In this document: positions 31,926 through 44,100 of the stretch, in pieces
Layout of the letters: every line of letters starts with the position of its first letter
Numbering within the stretch: position 1 is the stretch's first letter
NCBI GenBank assembly: GCA_030248135.1
Contig: JASANC010003853.1
Span: 62,001-126,000 of the forward strand
Reading direction: 5' to 3'
From: Theristus sp. LFF4_11
Lineage: Eukaryota; Nematoda; Chromadorea; Monhysterida; Xyalidae
DNA length: 64,000 nt
Position numbers and translations under genes: made by a program
Notes under the pieces: generated by a model
The model's database searches: none
Told to the model about the DNA's origin: nothing
Seen by the model: only the letters and a program-made list of their open reading frames with translations

Positions 31926-34786
31926 TCACACCAGCATTCCAATCCGCTCATCAAACCGGCCTTCCCTGATCTCCGACTTTCGATCGCTCGCTCTCGAACT
32001 CCACACCGTGAGCTCGCAAATCGGCAGCGTCATTTCGAACCGCCTCGTTTCGCCATTCACCCAGCAAACATCGATCGTTTCATAGAATCGCGCCGTCAGT
32101 TCGTCGGCCAACGTCGCTGCTCGCGAGCGATCGAGCGACGGAAACACGGCAAACGAAAACTCAGCGAATGTCGTCTCGTGCACCGTCAGCCGCAGCCGCC
32201 AGACGCCCGGCCTCCACGGCGAATTGTCCAGATTTGTGTGATTCACGATCGCCGATCTACCGTCGAAATGCAGCTCGCTCGTCAGCGCGTTCACGGCGGC
32301 GCCGGTGGAGTCAGTGTGCGACCAACTGAATGTCACTGGAACTAGAATCGGCTGACTGGTGAAATTGTGATGACGGCGATCGATCGGCTCGTTTGCAGTG
32401 GGTAGAAGCGACCACGCGTGGTGAACGACGGGCGTGTGTGCTGGAAGCAGCGAGAATGTTGGACTGTTCCGTTTGTTGACAGATATCTTACGCTCAGATG
32501 CGATCAGTTTCTGCTTTGTGCTGTTCTGTTCCATTGTTAGTTCGTTTATTTTTGTATTGCTCAATGTTAGTCTTTTTTTCAGTGCCGGTCGGGTATATAG
32601 GAAATTATATCAGGGAAATTGATTGTTTCTTTGGTCGCTACCGCGTTCGAGCGCGCTGAGTTGAAAAATAAATGGAGAATAGTGGAGACTGTGTTTGAGT
32701 GTCTGAGCGAGCGGTGGCCTTCTGTAGCAGCATAAAACATCGCTAAAAAGACAACAACAACAGAACTGGTTAGCACCGAGCAACGAATCAGCCACCACAG
32801 CACACATCATTTGTTGAATGTTGCTTGTGTGCCATCGCATTCGCAGCAAAATCAACCAACCGGGCGACAACAATCCGGCGTAATTGCGAAATATGTCCTC
32901 TTTGAGGTCGTAGTCACTGGCGATGTCGAGAGCGTCCAGCACCAATTCGAATGGCTCCTCGCCAACGTAGACGACGCGATGGGCGACTGGGGAGGCGGGC
33001 ACAGTGCGGTCGAGTAAGACTTCAATCTGAGAGGATAAATGTTTGATTGCAGTGGTTTCGTTTGATCAATCGATCAATCAATCAATCAATCAATCAAGTT
33101 TATTTGTATCAATTGGCTAGTTCAATCACTGTTGCTCCAGCACAACATGACAACAAAGACGGGTAAAATCTTCAGCGCTACCTCAATATTGTCCAGTTTC
33201 GCTGATTGGTCGTACGGTGCACAGTGCAACCGCAAATGCGCGACCAGCATCAGTTTCGGTCCAGCCGTCGCCGTCGTCGCCGTAGGCCCCAAATCCCTAT
33301 CCCCGTTTTTATAAACGTGCAATTGGCGTGCCGTGTCATTCGCGTTCACGACACAACGCGCCAATTGTGGGCTGGTTTGAATTTGGCGCCGTGCCACCGC
33401 GGTCAGCCAATCACGTTTCAGCTGTTGCGTTTTCGAGTCGTCGTCGGCGTGGTGGAAGTCGTTCAGCCAAAACGACTCGAATGTTGGGTCGTCTTTGTAC
33501 GGGGACTCGCTTTTGGGGCTGAGCGACTGAAAAGATGGTACTAATAAATTGAACGGTCGCTCTTCAGAGAATAGTTTAGATTGAAGGTTGAAGATTGAAG
33601 GTTAGAGAGAAGTAATTTGAATCGATTGGTGGTACAGCAACCAATCAGTGGAATATGTTTAAGGTACTGAATCAAGTTTTGCGTCTGTGTGATAAGCAAA
33701 AAACAAATAACAAGAAAGAAGACGGTGCCTTTGAATTCTGACCAGCGCGGATTCGCGGTAGCATGCTTGTAGAACCAATCAATGAGCTAAATAGAATGGA
33801 AATGTAACCAATCAGCTGCTTTAGCAATGTCTGTTACTGTTATCAGACAAAGATTCGTAATTTTTCACGGAGCACCTTGCTTTTTTATTCAACCAAAAAT
33901 CAGTAGTGCTTCAGTTCCCACCTGCAGTTCAGCCAGTGCAATGATGCGCTGATCGATGATTGCATCGAATTTCCGTGCAAAATAGAACGGACGACGCTGA
34001 TTGGCTGGCGCTCGTAGGCGGGGCCATTCATCAACGGTGAACACCGACGGTGAACAGCCGCACCTGAAATGAGAAACAAACGAAAACAGAAAGAAATGCA
34101 GCACGCTGATTGGCTGCTAGGGACGAACCAATCAGCACGACCAAAATCAAAAGCAGAAGTATTCTGTCTGAACTGAAATCAGTGGTTTTGTCCTGGGCAC
34201 CTATAAACTCAAATCAAAATTGGACTGCTCGAGTAAACTGGGCTGCGAGACCGATTCGCACGGATGATGATTGGTCAGCCCGTGCAGCTCCCGTGTTCAG
34301 TCACGAACGATCAAAAAAACGGTGGCAATGGAAACCGAACCGTTAATTTAAAAAAAAAACGCAAACGACGAACGAACCAGTCAACAACGTGGCGATACTG
34401 GCATTTGCATCCGCGGTCCCGTTTCCAGTTGGTCAATTTCAGATTCGAGTTTACCACGCGCTCACAGAATGCAGAATTGTAGGCGAGCTGAAAGCAAAAA
34501 AACACGAACGAATGGGAATGTTTTGCACAATCACAATACAGGGACAAAACGGATGGGGGTAGTTTCACACCTGATGCGAGCCCGCCAATCAGCTGGCTGC
34601 CAGCAATTCCGTTTTATTCAGCACTCAAGTGCATGGAAAATACACAGAGTTGCTCGGAAAAATCTAAAAAAACAGCAAAACAAAACGCACAAAGCACGAT
34701 GAAAACAAAGGCGAGTGGGCACTGACCAACCACCGACAATGACCAACACAACAAAAAACAGACAAAAAACACAACAACACAAAAAC

Positions 34787-34852
<66 letters not shown>

Positions 34853-37800
34853 CAATCAATCGCCAATGAAACCGACCGTATGAAAGAACGACTCGACCGG
34901 TAGCAGCACGTGTTCGTACATTCGTTTCAGCGAGTGCAAGAGTGCGTCACCGGATGTGACTGCGAATTCGACAAAGTCTCGATGCAATGCCACCCAATCG
35001 GAGCCACCGTCTAACCAAACACCGGTTGGCATGTTCTCTCTAAAAAAATTGAAATGTCCATCATAGTCTGAAAATCGTGCACGTCGAATTTACTCGAATT
35101 TACGCATACTCCTAATCTAATAACTCAAAGTCGCACGCACAGGGCAGTGTTGGCCAGTCTGTGAACCACTTCACCAAGCCTGTGGTTCTGCGGTGCTTCA
35201 ATTCACGTTCGGAGAAGGTTTGTATCCGGAACAATTACCTCGTTCAAGCGTGTAGAGCACACAGTAACTCGTTTGCCCCCCCCCCCCCCCCCACCCCACC
35301 GTTTTCCCACTCTCCACATTCGCTGTTCGCACTCGACAAACACAAAGTCCAATCCTTGCCGATGAATGAACCGCGCGGCGGCAGCGCCGTGACTCCGCAT
35401 GAAACTGTTGCCTCGTTGGCTGAAAACGTTCAAGGAAGCGGCGACACATTCAAATCTGCAATCGTGATTCACTGCTTCAGAGCACAATGCAGCTTTTTTT
35501 AAGTTCAGTACGCACTCTGCTGTTGAATTGTTGTTGCTGTGCAGAAGGAATGCAAACAGACGACCACGAGCTACATTGTACATGGCAACTGTGGTTTTCA
35601 TTTCGAAACGCTTTCTCAAGCGTTTTTTTTCTGATTTCCGGAGCATCTGCAGTAAATGGCTTAAAAAGCGGCATCCTCATCAGCAGCGTACAAAGCGACT
35701 GGTTACATGTGCCTCATTATGCAAATACAAACTCTGACTGCAGCATGCGTTTGAAAGTTTGTTTGTTTCTAAAAACCACAACAACAACAGAAGACCCGTT
35801 CAACCCACGCTGCTAAAATCGCCTCCAATTCATCCATCCGCGACACCATCATATCGGATTCACTAATATTAATCAAGTAGTCCCAATGCCACGCCGGAGT
35901 GCTCAGCGCTTCGCTTGCAGCCGCCAGAAACATGCTCAGCAAGCTGGCACCGCCCCAAATGGTGGAAAAGCGATTCGCCATCAATCGGATGTTCACAGTT
36001 GCGCCGGCGTTCTGGCGGTTGTTGATCAGTTGAACGGACTTAGACAGAGCTGAAACTTGAAACTTTTGCGTATAACTGTGTTATTCACTAAAGTTCATTT
36101 CACAAATTTTTCTCAGTTTTTCTCGTTTATTAAACCAAAGGAAAACCGGTTTCTTTTCCCGTATTTGAAAACCGTTTTGTTTTGCCGAACCCGTACGCAC
36201 CATCATACAAGTAGCGCTGCCTCGCGTCCACATGCACCAGAAAATAGTGATAAGGCCGATACAGTTGTTTGAGCAGTCGACGTATCTGCCGCACATTTCG
36301 ACCGTTCACTTGCAGCAGAAACAAAATTCGAACTTTAGCTTCAGCGGCATTCAAATGCGGTTGCCTGATTGGTTGAACGTAGCGGACCCGTTTCATTAGG
36401 TTAGCTGAAAAAAATTGATTTTTTTAAGTTATCGAGCCAACGTTCGTATTATACGCTGTTCCCACAGTTTGATAGGAGTCGCTGCGTTTCGCCGAATATG
36501 AAATGAAATGAATTGAAAATCCTTGCGTGAATAAAATGGCATCTGGTGTACGTTCTTCAAACAAGGACGTTACCTGACTGAACAGGTTTGAATTTTTTTA
36601 AAACTATGACACCTGCCATTCAAGAAGGTTGAGAAATTTCCAACAATGAGCCATGCGATGCGTATTCACCAATGCAGATATAAACCCCCGAAAAACCATG
36701 TTGCCCGCTACCCACAAAATTGTAACACAAAAACCCGGTTAAAATCACTGTAAGAAGACCGCGCACTTTCTTGTTGACAGTCTTGGAATATCGTATGTGC
36801 GCTTGTGTGTTGGCCAGTTGACCATGCAATTGAAATCAAATAAAAAATGTGCACCCGGTCTTCAAACGCAAGCATGCAGAACGACAAGCCTTGGAACGTA
36901 CGCGAATCGAGACACATGAAACAAGCTGAACAAACGCGATTTATGAATGAAAGTTACAACAAAAAAAGGACTCGAGCACACAAGCTCATTGAAAACCTTT
37001 GAATTGGACGAGCTTCATTGAGAGACAGAGCAAAGCACATCAAGTACGTCTGTCCCTCTGAGTCCCACTTTCTACTCTTTTATTTTGGGCTCCTAAGATC
37101 AGTTTTCATCTATCGTATAGATCAGCCTCGACACGATCTGCTTGCCCATTTCGGCATTGCTAGGTGGGACACATTATTGGCAACATAAAACCCATGACCG
37201 TAACCCGCTAACGAAGATGTGCTTTGACGATCACAACGAACGTGTCGAGAAAACCCAATACAATAGAAACCGAGCTATGGAGCCAAGATTACTTTTGTTG
37301 TTGTTTTTGTTGTTGGGATTTTTAAGCGATATTTTTAGCCAGGGCTAACCAAGAGAAGCGTACAGAACGCCATTGAGTAGGCCGCCCATCGAGTTTTCTC
37401 TGTCATTCAGTGCCTATACACCCCTCGGCGGGGCTCGATCGCCTCCGCACAGACTATGGTCTAACACACTACCACCAGGCCACGAGCGGTGACAAATTAC
37501 TCGCGAATGTCGACATTTCACCAGAGACTCACCACCAAATCCAGTGTTGTATACAGCGACTGCATTGTAGCCGCCGCAAAACGCCCAATTGTCTCCAGCA
37601 CTTTCGTCGGTTTTACCCCGGGGCAAACTGCTCTTCCCCGGGCAACGATACTGCCGACAGCGCGCATCGGGCAGACGCAATGGGCCCGGCTGGGCCCGCA
37701 ATTGGCTCATGTGACCACAAAAACACTCGTGTCCGTATTGCACGCCTGAGATGGGGCGTTTTGGTTTTTTAGTTGACTTTTATGCGGCGGACTGATTGGT

Positions 37801-39706
37801 TGCAACGAAATGATGCAGCCAATCAGCATCACCGACCATTTCACAAAACAAAGCGCAGTATCACATTTACCACTGTTGATTTAATTGACTGTGCCGAGAC
37901 AACATGACGTCATCAGCCTCAAAAACGCTCGTTTGGCAAGCGCACGGTTCAGATTTTTTTTCAGTTTCGTTCACCCGTTCTCACTTTTTTTCACGTGAAC
38001 GGGTCAGCGAAACTGAAAGCGTGCGTTGCCGTGTGTGACAAGCACATGTTCTCGAATACATGCCGTCATTTTCGGTTCGATACGTTCAAATAAAATCGGC
38101 TAAGCTGCGTTAGCCGTGCATAGTCGAACGCTAAATTATAGGGAATCCGCTGATTGATTGCTTTCTGTGCAGAAATCGCTGTGGGGGCGGGGTTCGGTTT
38201 GCACAGAAATTATGCGTGCATCACCAACGAATCAGCGGATTCCCTACCGACTGAGCAGCGAGTCCACTCAGAACAGCGCATCCACTGCACGCAGCCAATC
38301 AGCGCATCCACTGAAGGTGAACGCAGTCAATCAGCGCATCCCATTCAAAACAGGAACAACGCAAACGCACCAGCGAGCTGCAAGCCGACACGGAGGCACC
38401 AATCAGCGCACTCCATCGGTGTGTTCGTGTCGTGCAACGCGAAGAACGATCCGTTCAGGAGACGCCGCTCGCGGCTGTCCGCAAAGCAGCCAAGGTAGCG
38501 ATATCGGTTGGCGGTGTCTGCGAACGAAAACGCATGGTTGTTGTTGTTGTTGTTGTTGGGATTTTAGGCGATGTTTTTAGCCAGGGCTAACCGAGAGAAA
38601 CGTACAGAACGCCATTGAGTAGGGCGCCCATCGAGTTTTCTCTGTCATTCAGTGCCTATACACCCCTCGGCGGGGCTCGATCCCCCGAACGCACAGACTG
38701 TAGTCTAACGCGCTACCACCAGACCACGAGCGGTGACAGAATGAGTGACTGACGCTCGCAAAACCACCGGCTTTATTGCCCGGGATGGTTGATTTTGTCA
38801 GATTCTGCTCTCCAGGTTCGCTGATGTTTTACTCGGACTATAAGATCGGTCGGTGGTAAGATACCTTCGGCAGTTCTGCCTGGTGTCCGTCGCACTGACG
38901 AGCCAGGGGGCACCACCACAGTATGCGTCTACCTGGCGAAACCGCAAACAGCGAACTTCATGTATCCAACGACGAACAGAAAAAGGACACCCATGTCCGT
39001 AACAAGCCCATTTGCCAACACATCTGTTTTCAGTGGGGACGAACAAATAACCCAACCAAGAAGTGATAACTATGAAATACAAAAAAAAATTTCATCCAAC
39101 CAGCAACGGGACACGCGGCTCGATCGATGCGTTTTGGCGTCAGCGTGCCCCGGGACAACTGACATGCGACCTGCATGATTCGCTGCGTGCACTCTCTGGT
39201 CTGCGAGCGGTTCAGTGCACTGACAAGATCAGAGTTCTGCGATTTCACGAGCTCAATGTCGCACGAAACGGCCGTTTCACCGGCGGAATCGTTGGTGATG
39301 GCCCAGACGACGGTTTCCGACTGCTGAAAGTGGCGGTTTTTGTCAATGGTTGGATTAGTCCTTGGGTGTATGATGATTGGTTGGTCTGGACAATGATTTC
39401 AGAGCCAATCAAAAAGGTGAAATGACTTTGGAACCTTGAATCACTCAGTCAGTCAGTCAGTTTTATTCTGCAGTGCAGGGCATGATACCAGAGAACTGCA
39501 AGTCACCATGAGTAGGCAAGCGAAAAACTGCGCCAGCCAATCAGTGCGCTGAGAAAAAAAAACAAAAAAAACAACAACCGCAGCGAACGGACCGGATAAC
39601 GGGCGATCGCTGCTGAATAGCAGTAGAGCAACATCACGTTCACGAGAAACAAGCCACTGACGAACAGTAGACAACGTTTCAGTCTGAACGTTCGCAGACG
39701 CACCAT
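31926..39706 (-). CDS. XYLT: Peptide O-xylosyltransferase (GT14) with WSC domain
   Basis: Starts proteoglycan synthesis by adding xylose from UDP-xylose to core-protein serine in the Golgi. Exons: 39593-39706, 39101-39323, 38371-38517, 37533-37745, 36201-36404, 35809-36049, 35300-35419, 34877-35039, 34378-34487, 33922-34063, 33182-33526, 32861-33026, 31926-32440. Every phase matches and the total is 2703 nt, 900 residues. Order: signal anchor (about 8-33); Cys-rich stem with the [16 protein letters not shown] region; WSC domain split over two exons (RYLGCFADS...CADWC, then YGHECFCG...WAFCGG); GT14 domain with [53 protein letters not shown] (Glu thought to be catalytic in the human enzyme) and [18 protein letters not shown]-terminal xylosyltransferase domain with [12 protein letters not shown]. 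An in-frame ATG at 39871 is the alternative start; I prefer 39706 because it places the anchor at the N-terminus. Confidence 0.96.
34789..34863. repeat. (AATC)n microsatellite
   Basis: About 18 copies of AATC in a xylosyltransferase intron; a shorter run lies at 33066-33098. Confidence 0.9.
37292..37493 (-). repeat. tRNA-derived SINE, family 1
   Basis: Reverse-oriented copy, tRNA-like head at the high-coordinate end, TTGTTG tail at 37295. It lies in the xylosyltransferase intron downstream of the second WSC exon. Confidence 0.8.
38534..38739 (-). repeat. tRNA-derived SINE, family 1
   Basis: Reverse-oriented; its (AAC)n tail ends about 17 bases before the acceptor of the first WSC exon (38517), so the element borders the 3' splice site. 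Confidence 0.8.
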
Positions 39707-39871
39707 GCAGCGGTCGCGCGCAACGAACGCAAGAAGCCTGTACAGCTCGTGTTTCACGAGCACATCACTCCTTCTCGCTTGTTGCGTCTCATTGTTGTCG
39801 GTTTTCTCATTTTTTCTCGACGATTCCTCCAATTCCGCCGACCTGCCGCGGCTGACGGAGCGCCGATGCAT

Positions 39872-41166
39872 GTCACACTCGTGGCGTCATTTTTTTCTTC
39901 TTCTTGTGCTTCTGCCAAATTTTTGGTTTTCGGTTTTTTTATATTTCAGTTTGCTTTTGTTGTTTCTGAAAGCAGAATCACACGAGTTTATTGACACAGC
40001 CGACCCACACAGTGGCATAGAACACGGTTTGTAACAACAATACATTTTTGCGATGATCAAAAGGCCAGCCAGTTTCTACTGTGGTTTGTTGTTGTTGTTG
40101 TTGGGATTTTTAGGCGATGTTTTTCAGCCAGGGCTAACCTAGAGAAGCGTACAGAACGCCATTGAGTAGGGCGCTCATCAGTTTTATGTCATTAAGTGCC
40201 TATACACCCCTCGGCGGGGCTCGATCCCCGAGCGCACAGACTGTAGTCAAACGCACTACAACCAGGCCACGAGCGGTGACAAACGTTGACAGTCTATGAC
40301 GGATCTCGACACGAAGTTCACCTAGACTGAACCATCTTGCGTTCGATTGCACAAAAAAAACCAGCGATCGTTCGGACATTGCAAATGAATGCAAACTAAC
40401 ACAATCATACCAATTGACCATGCTTCTAGCCAGTTAGCAGTCTTGTCAAATGAATCGTCTCCTACGCTTTTCATGGTAAGAACAAGTCTGCCGTCGTGAA
40501 CAAAGCAGAGGGGTAAATCCATAACCCAGGAACAACTTTGCCGAATGAATGTCTTTCCAAACAGTGAAAACAACTTTTATTCAACTGTTCCAGTGGTTGC
40601 TCATTAAAATCACGGTGTTCGAGTTAACGTGTGCATTACTGAAAGACCACAAACGCAAACACAATTACATTGAAAATGAATGAGGGAATAAGTAAATGCC
40701 ACCATACAAACGAGATAAAAGAAAAGTATGAAAAATAGCTACAACTTATCTTGTCCATGCAGTTGGTGCGTTTGTTCGTCAAAAACTTTCAGATTCAAAT
40801 TCTGTTGTAACGAAGAGCCAATTGCTAGTGTACTAACCTATCACAAAAAGCTAGGAAAACACCAGAAATCGAGCGCGTGAGAATTTGAAAGTGAAAAAAA
40901 CATAATGAGCAACAGAGCGATGTGTTACAACCAAAAAAATCATAGAAGACGGTAACATCAATGAGAATTGCTTGTGATCCTCGAACAAAATAAAACAACA
41001 AGTAACCCGAGTGGAAAACGACCAAAAAAAACGCACCAAAGTCAAACATTTCGTTTTTTTAAAAACGTTTCCATTGCACTAAACTGCCAAATTCCAAATC
41101 AAAAATCAATTTTCAGTTTTACACGATCACCAAAAATAAAAAATCTCCAAACGTTCAGTTCAACCG
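39872..41166. other. Intergenic between xylosyltransferase and zinc-finger gene
   Basis: Contains one SINE (40087-40281). A minus-strand AATAAA at about 40575 may be the zinc-finger gene's polyadenylation signal. No coding exon recognised. Confidence 0.5.
40087..40281 (-). repeat. tRNA-derived SINE, family 1
   Basis: Reverse-oriented, intergenic between the xylosyltransferase 5' end and the zinc-finger gene 3' end; head, box B and (AAC)n tail intact. Confidence 0.8.
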
Positions 41167-44100
41167 TCACATGCACACCAAATCTGTTATGGACTGCTGG
41201 TGTGGTTCTATTTTGATGGGCACATTGATTGGTGGCATCCGAGCATTGTCGCCGTCGTCTGGCGAGATGCGCGATCGGGAACTGCTAGCACTGACACTGG
41301 TGGTCGCAGCTGTAAATGCATTGATGGAATTAATTTAATTCAATTTGTAAACTTAATTGAGCACAACTTTGTGTGCTGTGGTATAGCATGCTATTCGACG
41401 TGCCTGCATGTTGAATCGTGTCACTGGAAAAACCTTCTTTCTGACCTAGAAAAACCCTTTTTCTGATTTTCCGGCATGCCCGGCGAACCTTGATTCAAGG
41501 CGAAAACACCACGATTTGTCCGCACGCACAGACATCGTCCAAAATCGCGAAAGCACAAAACTAATCGCGTTCGTAATGATTTCTATATTCATTTCTAATT
41601 TCTGGCCAATTTCCAAATGTCGTGTCCGTGCGTACGCACAAAAAAAACTAATAGCCAAATGCGCCTTCAGCAACAACCATTGTCACTTCAGCAAACCATT
41701 CCCAAACGTACGGATGCGCGTGGCGGGTCGAGTGGCGAGACTTGCGTTCACCTCCTCGAACAGGTTGCCCGGCTTGACGTCCCGTTCGTCGATGTCGTCG
41801 TCAATCGGTGCTGTGGCGATCGGCGCACTGTTGAGCGAATCTGCACAAGGAGGAGGGGACGCTATGAAGCGCACAAAAAGCACTAGGTTGCGAGGTTGTT
41901 TCCGACAGGAACTAATAGCTTTTTGGTTGCACTGTATGCATTGCATTGTTAGAGCTGATAAAACAAGCCCATGTTTTTCAAATCAGCTGTGAAAACCGGT
42001 TGTTGGTGTTGGTCGTTGGTCGAAAAAGTGTTCACAACACAAAAAAAGTCAACACAAAAGTGTTGGTCGAAAAGTGTCCCGTGAACCCAACGTTGCCATA
42101 AATTCTTATAATAGCGTTTGTACGGCTGATGCAACACGCGCGCAATACACAGCACACACGCGCGCAGCGTTCCAACACTTTTGCGCCGCCACTGTACATG
42201 CTGTTCATACAGCTTAATCGGAGTTTCCTGCATTTTCGCGAAATAAAATGGACGGATGGATGGACAGAATTTGTCGCCAACTGACAGTTGTGGTCGCCAA
42301 TGGCGGTGCCGTTGCCACTGCCACGACTGTGCGTCTCACGTGCACCGTCATCGTCACCATCACTGTCGTCATTCGAGCTCAAAATCATGATCGACTCATC
42401 GCGACTGTCGCGCACCGCAGCCAGTGCAGCATCAACGTGCTCCTCCGTGATGTCGAGAATCTCAATCGGCTCGTCATCGTCCGCTGCAACAACACAAAAC
42501 AACAAAAGAGGTGGCAAGCGTGGAAGCAGCATTCAAAGCGAAAAACGGTCTCTATTAAAATTTACGTTCTCCATCATCATCTTCCAAACAGTCGGTCACC
42601 GTCATGCGTCACCGGGGTACACATCATTAGACTCGTTGTCTGTGCACTCGGGTGATCTAGCCTAGCCCCGCAGAGGGGTGTATGACAGTATCGCAGTGTA
42701 TGGCACGACAAAAAAAAAACTCGATGGGCGCTCTCACTACGTAAAGGACTTTGAATTAGCCCTGACTAAGGAAAGATCGCCGAAATTCACAGTAGTTCAC
42801 AGGGGGTCAACGATGCCCACTGGAACACAACACGACCTGACCGAACGACACGAGTATGGAAATGGCGTTTCGAGTTTCGAGGCACTCACACTCAGAGTGT
42901 CGCCGATGGTCAACGGCGAAACACTCGAGGAGCGCCTGCTGCCAGCGGTCGATTGGTAGCGCCGAGTGTTGAGTGTGCGCACTGATTAGGTGTTGCTCCG
43001 CCTCCCTACGCCCGTCGCAGCGATGCGCGCACACGGGACACTCGTAGCGGCGGTGGCGTGCTGTCGTGCTGAACGGAACACGCATTGCATTCACTCGCTT
43101 GCTATATACAGTGTAACCGATAGGGGTAGCACGAAAAAAACAGTTTTTTGCATGAAAAAACCGTTTTTTACCAGTTTTTTCCTTCCCTAGTAACCGGATT
43201 CAAAACCACACACACACACACACAAATCCCCTTGGCTGAACCCGTTTGTGACACGATGCAACAGCCCATTGCAGTGCATTGCACCACATCTCTTGTTATG
43301 TCGTAATTCAAGCACAACACAGTGCGCACCAACAAACACACCGGTACACAAGCTCTGAGAAAAACACACGTTTGTTTTTGCGCGTGTGTGTTCAACCAAA
43401 AGCCAATAGCCAAAACGCTACTCATGCACGCACTCGCCAACATCGCCCTCCAAATGTGTTCGTGCGTGCGTGATCCGATCGCGATATCGATTGGCGGTTG
43501 ATTGCTTGCTCACGTCCTTGCCACATTTGCGGCAGGCATTCAGATAACGCGTGTTTGATGGGACGGGCGTGTGCGGTTGGCCAGTGCTGCCGGCTGTATG
43601 GCAGCGATCGACGGATGGCGTTGAGGTGGCCTCGCGTTTGCATGAATCCGCCGGTGAAGATGTGTCATCAGCTGCGTCACTCAGACAAAAGTGTTGACGC
43701 TCGAACGGGTTCACCACGTGTACGCCGTCACGCACGCGAGCGAACGGCACTGCAAACGGGAGAGACACGCAAATTTAAATTTGTGGCACAAAATTCTGAA
43801 ATCGTCAAGATTAATGAAGTTGCACAAAAACAAGTTACAGTGCTGCAAAGGGAATTTCGCGATTTTTCTAAGCGTATTTCTTGTTTTTCACTGTTGTTGA
43901 ACTGCTGCGCGATTCAATTCAACAAGAAACAGCACGCATGTTTTTATTGCAAGTCACTGAATGAATAAGAACTGTTGCAGACAAACTAATGAGCCAACCT
44001 AGTCGTTTCAGTTTACTTTTCGCTTTCAATTTCTGGCACGCCTTGCACACGTAGATCTTCGACGAATCCGGGTACGTATCCCGGTAGCCGTACTCGAACG

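Noticed and set aside
39030..39425. Plus-strand frame with [20 protein letters not shown]
   Set aside because: Shadow of the xylosyltransferase exon 39101-39323 on the minus strand, which fits the family and the phases.
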